Shown here piece after piece: positions 7,690 to 16,538 of a stretch of DNA of 21,205 nt (within the stretch, counting starts at the first letter, position 1; the number at the start of each line of letters is the position of its first letter). The translations under genes were made by a program, and so were the position numbers. The stretch covers positions 1-21,205 of the forward strand of contig CAYMOG010000022.1 in NCBI GenBank assembly GCA_964392065.1. The letters are read 5' to 3'. Under the pieces are notes generated by a model. It had not been told where the DNA came from. It searched no databases and saw nothing but the letters and a program-made list of their open reading frames with translations. This DNA is from JASBZA01 sp964392065. Lineage in GTDB: Bacteria; Bacillota; Clostridia; Saccharofermentanales; Fastidiosipilaceae.

Positions 7690-8661
7690 CTAAGTGGGCA
7701 TGACTTTCTTTTCATTGTCATGCTGGGATTCTGAGGTAGTTTCTTTTTCTTTTTTAGCGTTTGCTTTTTTACCTTTAGTAGGTTTCGTTTGAAATTTGAT
7801 TAATTCACTATGGATAAAAGCCGATAACATAACTAAATAAATGGCGGAATAGACCCACAGCATTAAAAAGATGATTCCGGAAATGGAGCCATAGCGATTG
7901 GAAAAACTATTGCTGAAACGAAGAAATAATTGAAGACCGAATGAAATGGCAAGCCAACCAATTGCTGCGAATGATCCAGCAAGAAGGCTTTGCCTGAAAT
8001 AAGCCTTACCTCTAGAAAGTACATGAAAGATAAGGGTGAAGATAAGGGATAGGACGAAAAAAGCTGCTCCGTAGGTGATTAGATTAAATTGATCTTCCAG
8101 TAAAAAGGGTGGCATCGTGATTATAGAACTCAAGTAGTCTAATACGATTTGGTTAAAACTTAATATAATAATGACAGCGATGAGGAGTAAGGTAACCACT
8201 AGAATAGCTATTAGACCAAGCACTCTCTGAATAAGGAAGTTATATTCGCGTTTTTCATTATATATTTTACTAAGACCGTTCACTATATTTCCCACGCCTT
8301 TGCTGGCAGCCCACAATAATCCAATAGCTGTTATCGAGAGCACCGAGGCACTAGCAGAGGGGCGAGCAGCCTGCACGAAGTCTTGTAGCAAATCCAGAAT
8401 AGGTCCTGGGATCATAACTTCTAAATCCGGAGACATAGCATTTAAATCCTGAGAAAGATTAGGATAAACTATATTGACCAAACTATTGACGAATAATAGA
8501 AGTGGGAAAAGAGAGAAGATGAAGAAGTAACAAGATGCGGCTGCATTGGAACTAAAATCTTGTTTTAAATAGCGCTTAATGGATATGCGAAGTTTCCTCA
8601 AAAAAGGTCTTTCTTGGATATAATCTTTCGCTTGATTTTTACGTTGTGTAAGGAATTTCAT
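7690..8661 (-). CDS. YihY/BrkB-family inner membrane protein
   Basis: This is a six-span membrane protein of the YihY (UPF0761; formerly RNase BN or BrkB) family, whose biochemical role is not settled. An N-terminal cytoplasmic helix is followed by FSSNAAASCYFFIFSLFPLLLF, typical of the family, then further spans and the conserved SNRYGSISGIIFLMLWVYSAIYLVMLSAF near the C-terminus. The tail is Lys/Glu-rich (KGKKANAKKEKE). I place the start at the ATG whose complement is 8659-8661 (323 residues), 11 nt after AAGGTGG. A GTG five codons upstream (8676) would leave almost no spacing to any Shine-Dalgarno. It is the only minus-strand gene in the window. Confidence 0.92.
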   Translation of the reverse strand: MKFLTQRKNQAKDYIQERPFLRKLRISIKRYLKQDFSSNAAASCYFFIFSLFPLLLFVNSLVNIVYPNLSQDLNAMSPDLEVMIPGPILDLLQDFVQAARPSASASVLSITAIGLLWAASKGVGNIVNGLSKIYNEKREYNFLIQRVLGLIAILVVTLLLIAVIIILSFNQIVLDYLSSIITMPPFLLEDQFNLITYGAAFFVLSLIFTLIFHVLSRGKAYFRQSLLAGSFAAIGWLAISFGLQLFLRFSNSFSNRYGSISGIIFLMLWVYSAIYLVMLSAFIHSELIKFQTKPTKGKKANAKKEKETTSESQHDNEKKVMPT

Positions 8662-8716
8662 TTGCTCTGTAACCACCTTCCTCTAGGAACCATTCTAATT
8701 CTATACTAGCATACCT

Positions 8717-8725
8717 ATTTTATCA
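8717..8725 (-). promoter_or_regulatory. Possible extended -10 for the yihY-like gene
   Basis: On the minus strand this reads TGATAAAAT, an extended -10 match, 56 nt before the ATG. No convincing -35 is visible. This is a weak call. Confidence 0.25.
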
Positions 8726-8804
8726 GGACATAAGGCTGAATATGTAGATTTTATTGATGTGTTCTCGCGCACTATAAATATCAATTGTATTGTACTGTTA
8801 GAGT

Positions 8805-8832
8805 TTGCAGTGACTAACTTTTGTGCTAAACT
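8805..8832 (+). promoter_or_regulatory. feoAB promoter
   Basis: TTGCAG (8805-8810) and TAAACT (8827-8832) are separated by 16 nt, and TGC (8824-8826) supplies an extended -10. It lies about 35 nt before feoA. I looked for a Fur-type palindrome and saw none. Confidence 0.5.
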
Positions 8833-8865
8833 AGCCAAAGATGGAAACGAAAGTGAGGTTTCAAT

Positions 8866-9099
8866 ATGGAGTTATCTCAATTGAAGCAAGGCCAAAGAGC
8901 CGAAGTCTTAGCTATTCGTGGACAAGGCGATATCCGTAGAAGAATTCTTGAGATGGGTGTTATACCTGGAACTGTAATTGAAATGCGAAAACCCGCACCA
9001 ATGAAAGATCCATTGAAAATTTTTCTCAGAAATTATGAACTCTCCTTGAGGATAGAAGAAGCATCTTGGATAGAAGTACGCGTTTCGGAGGATGAATAG
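8866..9099 (+). CDS. feoA: Ferrous iron transport protein A
   Basis: FeoA is a small cytoplasmic SH3-like protein that works with the FeoB channel in Fe(II) uptake. The 77 residues match the family pattern: LSQLKQGQRAEVLAIRGQ, then RRRILEMGVIPGTVIEM and a final beta strand with SLRIEEASWIEV. The ATG at 8866 follows GAGG. The gene ends at TAG 9099, just before or overlapping the feoB start, so translation of the two is probably coupled. Confidence 0.95.
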   Translation: MELSQLKQGQRAEVLAIRGQGDIRRRILEMGVIPGTVIEMRKPAPMKDPLKIFLRNYELSLRIEEASWIEVRVSEDE

Positions 9100-9103
9100 A
9101 ACA

Positions 9104-11230
9104 ATGATTCTAGGTTTAATAGGTAATCAAAACAGCGGTAAAACGACATTGTTTAATGCTCTTACTGGACGCAACCAGAGGGTTGGCAATTTTCCAGGCG
9201 TAACCGTGGATAGAGTCTCAGGTTTCGTCAAGAATCACCCCGATATAGAAGTTGTGGATTTACCTGGTATATATTCTTTATATCCCTATTCTAATGATGA
9301 GCTTGTATCAAGAGATTTTCTGGTAGATCGTGCGTGTGACGTGGTGATTAATATAATCGATGCGAGTAACTTGAGCCGTGGACTCTATCTCACGATGCAA
9401 TTAATTGAAATGGAAATTCCAATTATCGTTGCACTTAACATGATGGATATTGTGAAGGCTCAAGGTTTACATTTATCCGTTGATAAAATGGAAGAAATGT
9501 TAGGGCTCCCTGTCGTACCCATTTCAGCAACCAAGAATGAAGGCGTTTCTGAACTCATCCATAGAGCTACCGATATTTTCGAAGGTGAACCTAGAGATTG
9601 GTATAGGGATTTGTGCGCAGGTCCAGTACACAGGACAGCCCATGCTTTGGCCTATTTCTTAGAAAATCATGCGGAAAAACTTGAACTTCCACCTCGCTAT
9701 GTGGCGCTTCGTCTCATCGAAGGCGATGATGCGCTCGTTGACTATCTAGAGCTTAGTGGGAATGAGAAAGAAACAATCCTGCATATGATCGAAGAAATGG
9801 AACAAGATAGCGGTTTAGATCGCATTGCCGCCACGGCACAGATGCGTTATGAATTCATTGATCGACTCTATAATCAAGTTGTTCGTGTAGAAGGTGTTGA
9901 GCACTCCACTATATCTCAAAAAATAGACCAGATTCTCATGCATCCTATCTTGGCTTTTCCACTGTTTATTCTGATTTTTGGCTTTGTATTCTGGATTTCA
10001 TTCGGAGGACTAGGTGCTTTCTTAAGCGGAGGTTTGGAAACGCTAATTTCTAGTTTTACCGAATTCGTTGGAAATTTCTTGCAAAATCAGGGAGCCAATA
10101 GTGTATTGATTTCTTTATTAATAGACGGTGTTCTCGCTGGAGTAGGTAGCGTATTATCTTTTCTTCCTTTAATTATTGTTTTGTTTTTCTTCTTATCCAT
10201 ATTACAAGATTCAGGATATATGGCTCGAGTTGCCTTCATCATGGATAAACCTCTACGCAAAATTGGCTTATCCGGTGAATCCATTGTCCCGATGCTCATG
10301 GGGTTTGGTTGTACGGTTCCTGCCACAATGGCGACCAGAACCCTTTCGAGTGAACGCGATAGAAAAATGACCATATTTCTTCTACCCTTCATGTCTTGTA
10401 CGGCCAAAGTCCCCATCTATGCTATATTTGCTGCGGCTTTTTTCCCTAATCGCACGGCTCTCGTAATGACGATACTTTATCTAGGAGGGGTAATCTTAAG
10501 TGTTCTCTTTGCAGCGATTCTCAAAAATACGGCCTTCAAGGGTGAAGCGATTCCCTTCATACTGGAACTTCCTGCCTATAGAATGCCTAGACCATATTCC
10601 GTTTTCCGTAATCTCTGGGATGAGGTAAGAACCTTCCTAACCAGAGCCTTCACCATAATTTTATTGACTACCGTCGTGATATGGTTCTTGCGCTCTTTCA
10701 CCCCCGAGTTCGACTTCACCCAAATCATGGACAATAGTATTCTTGCTTGGCTATCGAGCATTCTTCTCCCCATTTTCTTACCTCTAGGTTTTGCCAATTG
10801 GCAAGCAGTTACAGCACTCATTGCAGGTTTCACGGCCAAAGAAGCTGTCGTTGGAACACTTGCAGTCTTGGTAGGTAGCTCGGAAGAAGGTCTCGTTCAG
10901 CTTCTAGGCAATTTATTTACAATAGAAGCAGCCATTTCTTTCCTAACCTTTACTTTGCTCTACGTACCCTGTGTAGCAACTATTGCAGCCGTTAGAAGAG
11001 AATTACGATCTCTTAAAGGAACTTTGATTTATATTTTCGGACAAACCGCCATCGCTTGGTTCATCGCTTTTATCGTTTATCGCGTAAGTTTAGGATTTAC
11101 TGGCATCTTGTCCTCACATGGATGGTTAATTGCAGTTTTGTTTTTAGTTCTTGCGATTGCCTTATTCTTAGGAGGAGTCTTACTTGTGGTGCGAATCCTA
11201 AATAAAAGAAACCAAAGAATTCATGAATAA
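9104..11230 (+). CDS. feoB: Ferrous iron transporter FeoB
   Basis: FeoB is the GTPase-linked membrane transporter for Fe(II). From the ATG at 9104 it has 708 residues. The N-terminal G domain shows G1 GNQNSGKTT (7-15; Gln where Pro is usual), GNFPGVTVD, G3 DLPG, G4 NMMD and a G5-like SATKNEG. A helical spacer leads to the membrane core with two gate segments: GFGCTVPATMATRTL (usual GFGCNVPA, so Asn to Thr) and PFMSCTAKVPIYA, followed by GFTAKEAVVGTL. An in-frame ATG at 9092 directly abuts the GGAGG (9087-9091), with no spacing, so I prefer 9104. No FeoC-like gene follows. Confidence 0.95.
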   Translation: MILGLIGNQNSGKTTLFNALTGRNQRVGNFPGVTVDRVSGFVKNHPDIEVVDLPGIYSLYPYSNDELVSRDFLVDRACDVVINIIDASNLSRGLYLTMQLIEMEIPIIVALNMMDIVKAQGLHLSVDKMEEMLGLPVVPISATKNEGVSELIHRATDIFEGEPRDWYRDLCAGPVHRTAHALAYFLENHAEKLELPPRYVALRLIEGDDALVDYLELSGNEKETILHMIEEMEQDSGLDRIAATAQMRYEFIDRLYNQVVRVEGVEHSTISQKIDQILMHPILAFPLFILIFGFVFWISFGGLGAFLSGGLETLISSFTEFVGNFLQNQGANSVLISLLIDGVLAGVGSVLSFLPLIIVLFFFLSILQDSGYMARVAFIMDKPLRKIGLSGESIVPMLMGFGCTVPATMATRTLSSERDRKMTIFLLPFMSCTAKVPIYAIFAAAFFPNRTALVMTILYLGGVILSVLFAAILKNTAFKGEAIPFILELPAYRMPRPYSVFRNLWDEVRTFLTRAFTIILLTTVVIWFLRSFTPEFDFTQIMDNSILAWLSSILLPIFLPLGFANWQAVTALIAGFTAKEAVVGTLAVLVGSSEEGLVQLLGNLFTIEAAISFLTFTLLYVPCVATIAAVRRELRSLKGTLIYIFGQTAIAWFIAFIVYRVSLGFTGILSSHGWLIAVLFLVLAIALFLGGVLLVVRILNKRNQRIHE

Positions 11231-11389
11231 GTGGTGAAGAAGTGAAACTGCTTACAGAATAAAGCGTTTTGTGCACAGGGCAATATCTTCATCCCTAATA
11301 CACCACTTAAACAGGAGTTTAGGAATTTTAAAGGAAAATATTTTATTTAATATTGCAATTTCCAAGCATGCAAAACCGCATGACCTATC
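11231..11389. other. feoB-ileS gap, upstream part: no gene seen
   Basis: There is no plausible reading frame. The region has potential RNA structure but no classical terminator. GTGGTG (11231-11236) can pair with CACCAC (11302-11307). AGGG/CCCT (near 11277-11297) and an AT-rich AATATT pair (near 11337-11354) could form small hairpins, as could CATGC/GCATG (near 11367-11383). No T-run follows any of them. I match no known riboswitch class. The remainder of the gap up to 11848 holds the T-box promoter and leader, then 140 nt of AT-rich leader. Confidence 0.4.
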
Positions 11390-11418
11390 TTGCAAATCTA
11401 GGCGCTTAGGCCTATAAT
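11390..11418 (+). promoter_or_regulatory. Promoter of the ileS T-box leader
   Basis: TTGCAA (11390-11395) and a perfect TATAAT (11413-11418) are separated by 17 nt, a near-consensus housekeeping promoter. Transcription would start near 11425, at the beginning of the T-box leader. Confidence 0.8.
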
Positions 11419-11424
11419 CGAACT

Positions 11425-11707
11425 TGAAATGCTGTGAGTGGACGAGTAATTAAGAAATAGTGGCACAGAGAATAAATCCTAGGCTGTGAGATTTATCCTT
11501 ATTCTATATGAAAATCATCCATGAGCTGTTTATCTGAACCTAAATGCGTAGTGATTCTATTGTTGTCGTTTAGGCTAGGTTAAGCCGGTAATCCTTAGGG
11601 CTGTACCGTTAATACTGTTGAGTGCTTGAACTTCCTAGTATGATTAGGGAAGATTAGGTAGTCGGGTGGTACCACGTGTTTTATGCGTCCCGATGGGACG
11701 TTTTTTT
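11425..11707 (+). promoter_or_regulatory. Isoleucine T-box riboswitch (ileS leader)
   Basis: T-box leaders bind uncharged tRNA and switch a terminator to an antiterminator. Stem I is visible: AGAATAA (11469-11475) pairs with TTATTCT (11499-11505), with an apical GAGATTT segment. The specifier loop reads GAAAATCA, giving the Ile codon ATC at 11514-11516 followed by the usual purine. A CTTCC/GGAAG hairpin (11631-11652) precedes the T-box motif CGGGTGGTACCACG (11663-11676). Its TGGT can pair with the ACCA end of tRNA-Ile. The terminator is CGTCCC-GAT-GGGACG (11686-11700) followed by seven T's. The boundaries at the 5' end are approximate. Confidence 0.92.
11686..11707 (+). terminator. T-box leader terminator
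   Basis: A six-bp GC-rich stem (11686-11691 with 11695-11700), loop GAT, and T7. It forms when tRNA-Ile is charged and stops transcription 141 nt before ileS. Confidence 0.88.
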
Positions 11708-11848
11708 ATTTTAATTAAGACATTGGGGATTATAATGGGTGTTAAGTAATATAATGCAGATGTGAATTTTGTATTGAAGAGCACTAGAAATAATAAATAG
11801 AATAACAATTAGTTAGAATTATAGTATTTAAGTGAAGGAAAAGAGAGT

Positions 11849-14800
11849 ATGTATAAGAAGATTCAATCGGACATGCATTTTAAAGAGAGAGAAGAAGCCA
11901 TACAAAAATTGTGGGAAGATATGGATTTACAACATAAGCTGGAAGAAGCAAATATGGGTAAAGAAATTTTCACCATATACGATGGTCCGCCTACGGCTAA
12001 CGGTAAACCTCATATCGGACATGTTTTGACTCGTTCGATTAAGGATCTTTTTCCACGTTACCGAAGGATGAAGGGGCAGCAGGTGGAGTTTAAAGCAGGT
12101 TGGGACACGCATGGTCTACCTGTTGAATTGGAGGTTGAGAAACTTCTTGGTATTGATGGTAAGGACGAGATTGAAGCCTATGGAGTAGAGTCCTTTGTCC
12201 ATCAATGTAAAGAGAGTGTTTGGAAGTATAAGGATGAGTGGGAGCAAATCTCTAATCGATTGGCATACTCTGCTGATATGGAGAATCCTTATATCACCTA
12301 TGAAAATAATTATATTGAATCGGTATGGTGGTCACTCAAAAAGATTTGGGATAAGGGGCTTTTATATAATGGTTTCAAGGTTGTCCCATATTGCCCTCGC
12401 TGTGGAACGGCGTTGTCAAGTCATGAAGTTGCCCAGGGGTACAAGGATGTGGTGGATACCTCCACTTATGTTCGCTTCAAGGTGAAGGATAAGGATCAAT
12501 TTCTAGCGGTATGGACGACTACACCATGGACTCTTCCTTCAAACGTAGCCTTGTGTGTAAACCCTAGTGCTGAGTATGTTTTATTATCTCTGAATGATGA
12601 AGCTAAGGAAGTGGCCCAGAAGGGAAGCTTACCTGCTTTTGAGACAGGAACCCAGTATTATATTGCTAGAGAACTTGCAGACCAGGTTTTTGGTGAAAAT
12701 CATTATACTATCTTGGATAGTTTCTTGGGAGAAGATCTTAAGGGTTTAGAGTATGAGGCCATATTCCCATATAGTGCACATACTTTGGCCAAAGCGAATA
12801 AAAATGCACATTATTTAGTTGCGGATGATTACGTTACCTTATCGGATGGTACAGGTATTGTGCATATTGCTCCTGCTTTTGGTGAGGACGATGCGCGAAT
12901 TGGTAGAGAGAATGATTTGCCATTCGTTCAGCTAGTCAATACGGATGGTACTATGTCTGAAGACGTTACAGATGTTCAGGGTCAATTTGTGAAGGACGCT
13001 GATTTGGGTTTAATGGCTAAGTTAGAAGCGACTGATAGAATGCTTTTCCGTGAGAAATACGAACATAATTATCCTCATTGTTGGCGCTGTGATACACCAT
13101 TAATTTACTATGCTAGAAATACATGGTTTATTGAGATGACGAAATTAAGAGAACGTCTCATGGCTAATAATCAAAAGGTAAATTGGATTCCTGAGAATGT
13201 AAAGGATGGACGATTTGGGAATTTCATAGAGAATGTTGTGGATTGGGGTTTATCTAGGGAACGCTATTGGGGTACTCCATTGCCTATCTGGCAATGTTCT
13301 TGTGGACATGAACATTGTATAGGTTCTATTGAAGAGCTTAAATCTATGTCTGACAATTGTCCTGATAATATTGAACTCCATAAGCCTTTTATCGATCAAG
13401 TACCTATCTCTTGTCCTGAATGTGGTGGACATATGAAACGTGTCAAGGAAGTGATTGATGGATGGTATGATTCTGGTGCTATGCCTTTTGCTCAATACCA
13501 TTATCCATTTGAAAATAAGGAGAAATTCGAAGCAAATTTCCCCTCGAACTTCATCTCGGAAGCTCAGGATCAAACACGCGGTTGGTTCTATTCGACGATG
13601 GCGATTGCTACTTTGCTTTTCGACCAGAATCCCTATGAGAATGTTATTGTTATGGGGCTAGTCCAGGACAAGGATGGCCGCAAAATGAGTAAGCATATTG
13701 GTAACGTAGTGGATCCATGGGATATCTTAAACAATCAAGGTGCTGATGCCATTCGCTGGTATTTCTATCACAATTCCCAACCCTGGCTACCTTCACGTTT
13801 TTCAGCAGAAGCTGTAAGCGAGGGCCAAAGAAAATTTATGGGTACTCTCTGGAATACCCTTGCCTTCTTAACGCTCTACGCTAATATTGATCAGTTTGAT
13901 CCTACAGCCTACACCTTAGATTATGAGAAATTAGGCGTTATGGATCGCTGGATGTTGGCGAAGCTTACCGAGCTTATCAAACGGGTAGATAAAGGATTAG
14001 AAAATTATGAAGTGACGGCTACATCAAGAGCGATACAAGAGTTTACAGACGATGTTTCTAATTGGTATGTTCGTCGCTCTAGAGAGCGATTCTGGGCTTC
14101 GGGTATGGAACAAGATAAGATTAATGCTTATATGACTTTACATACTACCCTAGTAGAATTAGCCAAACTGGCAGCGCCTTTTGTACCTTTTATAAGTGAG
14201 GAAGTTTACCAGGTCTTAGCGCGAGAGACGGGCTATAGCACGGTGGAATCTGTGCACCTATGTACATTTCCAGAGCCAGTAGAAGCATGGGAGGACGAAA
14301 AACTTATTCAGGATATGGGTAAATTAATTGATCTTGTGCAGCTAGGTAGAGCGGCCCGAAATACTTCTGGTATGAAGAATCGCCAGCCTTTGGCCCGAGC
14401 GATTGTCGTATCTGAGAAGGAACTTCCTGAGGACCTAAGTCAAGTGCTTAAAGAAGAATTGAACATTGACGAAATTACATATACTAAGAGTGCAGAGGAT
14501 TTAGTAAGTTATCATTTCAAACCTCAGTTGAGAACACTCGGTAAGAAGTTGGGCGCCAAACTCCCTGCAGTTCGAAAAGCCTTAGAAGAACTTGATGGAA
14601 ATCAGGCTTGGAAATCCTTGCAAGAAACCGGTCATGTTTCATTAGATATTGATGGTGATGTGATTACATTAGAACAAGAAGACTTACTTATTGAAACAGG
14701 AGATGCCGAGGGTTATGCCACGATGAAGGATAATTACCATACCATCGCACTCGACTTGAAGCTCGATGATAATCTTATTTCCAGAGGATTTGTTCGAGAA

Positions 14801-15028
14801 ATCATTTCAAAAGTTCAGAATATGCGTAAGGCTTCAGATTTCGAAGTTACAGACAGAATTACGCTTTATTACGCTGGAACAAAACGTTTGAATGACGTTA
14901 TTCTTGCCCATGAAGAAGAAATAGGAAATGAAGTCTTGGCAAACCGTTTAGTCGAAGAAAAACATCTAGAAGCTACTAAATGGGACATCAACGGGGAAGC
15001 ATGCTTCCTATATGTTGAGAGGAGTTAA
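11849..15028 (+). CDS. ileS: Isoleucyl-tRNA synthetase, IleRS2 type
   Basis: This enzyme charges tRNA-Ile with isoleucine and edits Val-tRNA-Ile. At 1059 residues it is longer than the roughly 920-residue IleRS1 form. The sequence follows the eukaryote-like IleRS2 pattern: YDGPPTANGKPHIGH with HIGH at 55-58, and KMSKH at 612-616 in place of KMSKS. The editing domain shows WTTTPWTLPSN and HIAPAFGEDD. Cys-rich pieces CPRCG, CSCGHEHC and CPECG could bind zinc. IleRS2 enzymes are, as a class, less sensitive to mupirocin. Start ATG 11849 follows GGAAAAGAGAG. The gene is under the T-box at 11425-11707, and its stop overlaps the next start (TAATG). Confidence 0.97.
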   Translation: MYKKIQSDMHFKEREEAIQKLWEDMDLQHKLEEANMGKEIFTIYDGPPTANGKPHIGHVLTRSIKDLFPRYRRMKGQQVEFKAGWDTHGLPVELEVEKLLGIDGKDEIEAYGVESFVHQCKESVWKYKDEWEQISNRLAYSADMENPYITYENNYIESVWWSLKKIWDKGLLYNGFKVVPYCPRCGTALSSHEVAQGYKDVVDTSTYVRFKVKDKDQFLAVWTTTPWTLPSNVALCVNPSAEYVLLSLNDEAKEVAQKGSLPAFETGTQYYIARELADQVFGENHYTILDSFLGEDLKGLEYEAIFPYSAHTLAKANKNAHYLVADDYVTLSDGTGIVHIAPAFGEDDARIGRENDLPFVQLVNTDGTMSEDVTDVQGQFVKDADLGLMAKLEATDRMLFREKYEHNYPHCWRCDTPLIYYARNTWFIEMTKLRERLMANNQKVNWIPENVKDGRFGNFIENVVDWGLSRERYWGTPLPIWQCSCGHEHCIGSIEELKSMSDNCPDNIELHKPFIDQVPISCPECGGHMKRVKEVIDGWYDSGAMPFAQYHYPFENKEKFEANFPSNFISEAQDQTRGWFYSTMAIATLLFDQNPYENVIVMGLVQDKDGRKMSKHIGNVVDPWDILNNQGADAIRWYFYHNSQPWLPSRFSAEAVSEGQRKFMGTLWNTLAFLTLYANIDQFDPTAYTLDYEKLGVMDRWMLAKLTELIKRVDKGLENYEVTATSRAIQEFTDDVSNWYVRRSRERFWASGMEQDKINAYMTLHTTLVELAKLAAPFVPFISEEVYQVLARETGYSTVESVHLCTFPEPVEAWEDEKLIQDMGKLIDLVQLGRAARNTSGMKNRQPLARAIVVSEKELPEDLSQVLKEELNIDEITYTKSAEDLVSYHFKPQLRTLGKKLGAKLPAVRKALEELDGNQAWKSLQETGHVSLDIDGDVITLEQEDLLIETGDAEGYATMKDNYHTIALDLKLDDNLISRGFVREIISKVQNMRKASDFEVTDRITLYYAGTKRLNDVILAHEEEIGNEVLANRLVEEKHLEATKWDINGEACFLYVERS

Positions 15029-15735
15029 TGATGGGATTATTAGGGGGAATTGATTTAGAAACGTATCTCATTCGGATTGTTGTATTACTGTTCTCTATTA
15101 GTGTGCACGAATGGGCTCATGCCTATACGGCTTATCGCTTCGGTGACGATACGGCGGCAAGACAGGGGCGTTTGACACTTAATCCTATTAGACATTTTGA
15201 ACCTATTGGATTTATATTAATTCTTATGGGGGCACCTATAGCTTGGGCTAAACCGGTACCGGTTAATACGAGTCGCTTCTATGATCGGGTGAATATCAGA
15301 AGATCGACGTTGATTATGGCCTTGTCTGGTATTGTCTGTAACTTGCTACTTGCTTTTTTCGGTGCTTTTCTACTTTATCTGATGAGTTTTGTTACGTTTG
15401 TCGTAACACCTAGCTTAAGACTACTAGATGTTATTAGAGTATTGGCAACCGTAGGGAGAATGATGCTCACATTTAATGTGTTCTTAGCTATTTTCAATTT
15501 CTTACCCTTACCTCAATTAGATGGTTTTGAATTATGGAGTCGGTTTATGCCTAGGTCTATGGTGCAATGGATCTATCAAAATGAAAGAATAATTAGCACC
15601 GTTATGTTTGTGGTCATTATCTTTTTTAACCGTCCATTCGGCTTGTTCCTAAATCTTATTGCAGGTCCCATAATCACAGCTTTACAGTGGCCATGGCGCT
15701 TACTCTTTAACTTAATTATTAGGGCAATGATGTAA
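15028..15735 (+). CDS. Site-2-protease-like M50 membrane metalloprotease
   Basis: This is a 235-residue intramembrane zinc protease of the M50B/YwhC type. The zinc site is HEWAH (27-31), with Asp165 in NFLPLPQLDGF as the expected third ligand. Four to six hydrophobic segments surround these motifs. The family cleaves membrane-anchored substrates; the target here is unknown. The short form lacks a PDZ domain, unlike RseP/SpoIVFB-extended relatives. ATG 15028 overlaps the ileS stop by one base (an in-frame ATG at 15031 is an alternative), and its own stop overlaps the scpA start the same way. The position just before scpAB is common in Gram-positive genomes. Confidence 0.92.
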   Translation: MMGLLGGIDLETYLIRIVVLLFSISVHEWAHAYTAYRFGDDTAARQGRLTLNPIRHFEPIGFILILMGAPIAWAKPVPVNTSRFYDRVNIRRSTLIMALSGIVCNLLLAFFGAFLLYLMSFVTFVVTPSLRLLDVIRVLATVGRMMLTFNVFLAIFNFLPLPQLDGFELWSRFMPRSMVQWIYQNERIISTVMFVVIIFFNRPFGLFLNLIAGPIITALQWPWRLLFNLIIRAMM

Positions 15736-16538
15736 TGGCAACACGTGAGGTTTTCTTAGTACCAGATCATGAAGAGGATATGAAATTACCTCAGTTTCGT
15801 ATTGGGGATTTCCATGGACCTCTAGATTTATTAATTTATCTTATTGAGAAACATGAGATAGATCTCTTCGACATTCCTCTCGCCTCGCTGACGGAACAGT
15901 ATCTTAAATATCTTGAGGATTTAGAGGGTTTAGATATGGATATTGCTTCAGATTTTCTCTTGATGGGCGCGAGTTTGATTGAATTGAAATCAAGGATGAT
16001 TTTACCTCAAGATGAAAACAATCTAAGTGAGGATCCTAGGGAGGAATTGGTCTTAAGGCTCTTAGCCTATCGAAGGTGTAAGCTCATCGCCGAAGAGCTC
16101 AAACAACGTGAGCAATTATACTCTGGGGTGTATTTCCGTTTGCCTGAGAATCCGAAGAATTTAGGTATTCTAGCGGCAGATAGAACGGAAAATTATGCAG
16201 ATGAGAGCGAATTTCGTAGTAAGAAGTTCGATATCGCATTGAAAAAAGTAAGCGATAGAAATCAAGCGAGGTTTCAAGACCTATCGGAGAAAATGGAATA
16301 TATCGTAAGCAGGGAAACCCTTAATTTAAAAGATTGGATCACAAATCTCTGGACAAAATTAAAAGTCAAAGCCAAACTTAGTTTCAATCAATTATTTCCT
16401 GCTAAATCAGGATCTTCCCAGAGACTAACAGGATTTCTAGCCGTATTAGAATTACTTAAACAAAATTCCATTGAAGCGAAGCAAGAAGAACCTTTTGCAG
16501 ACATTATTATCACAAGGAGTAAAGAGGACAATGCCTAA
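15735..16538 (+). CDS. scpA: Segregation and condensation protein A
   Basis: ScpA is the kleisin subunit that bridges SMC heads and, with ScpB, forms the bacterial condensin. The 267-residue protein carries the N-terminal signature FHGPLDLLIYLIEKHEIDLFDIPL (about 24-48), the SRMILP segment, and a C-terminal winged-helix end rich in LAVLELLKQ. The family usually starts close to the GPLDLLL motif, so the first 16 residues are a small extension. An in-frame ATG at codon 17 is an alternative start. I keep ATG 15735 because it overlaps the upstream stop (TAATG), typical of coupled genes. smc itself is not in the window. Confidence 0.95.
   Translation: MATREVFLVPDHEEDMKLPQFRIGDFHGPLDLLIYLIEKHEIDLFDIPLASLTEQYLKYLEDLEGLDMDIASDFLLMGASLIELKSRMILPQDENNLSEDPREELVLRLLAYRRCKLIAEELKQREQLYSGVYFRLPENPKNLGILAADRTENYADESEFRSKKFDIALKKVSDRNQARFQDLSEKMEYIVSRETLNLKDWITNLWTKLKVKAKLSFNQLFPAKSGSSQRLTGFLAVLELLKQNSIEAKQEEPFADIIITRSKEDNA

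Noticed and set aside
8740..8865. Fur-type operator upstream of feoA
   Set aside because: I searched for a GATAATGATTATC-like palindrome and found no convincing match.
9092..9103. feoB start at ATG 9092
   Set aside because: GGAGG ends at 9091, leaving no spacing; the ATG at 9104 leaves 12 nt and still gives the family N-terminus. Not fully excluded.
11368..11412. Small open frame starting at an ATG in the feoB-ileS gap (about 13 codons)
   Set aside because: It has no ribosome binding site and overlaps the T-box promoter.
11731..11755. TATAAT at 11731 and 11750 as a second ileS promoter downstream of the T-box terminator
   Set aside because: Neither has an acceptable -35 or TGn extension; in such AT-rich leader sequence chance matches are expected.
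16471..16530. Longer scpB start adding 20 residues
   Set aside because: The extra residues are not ScpB-like, and the ATG at 16531 fits the family N-terminus and the GAGG ribosome binding site.
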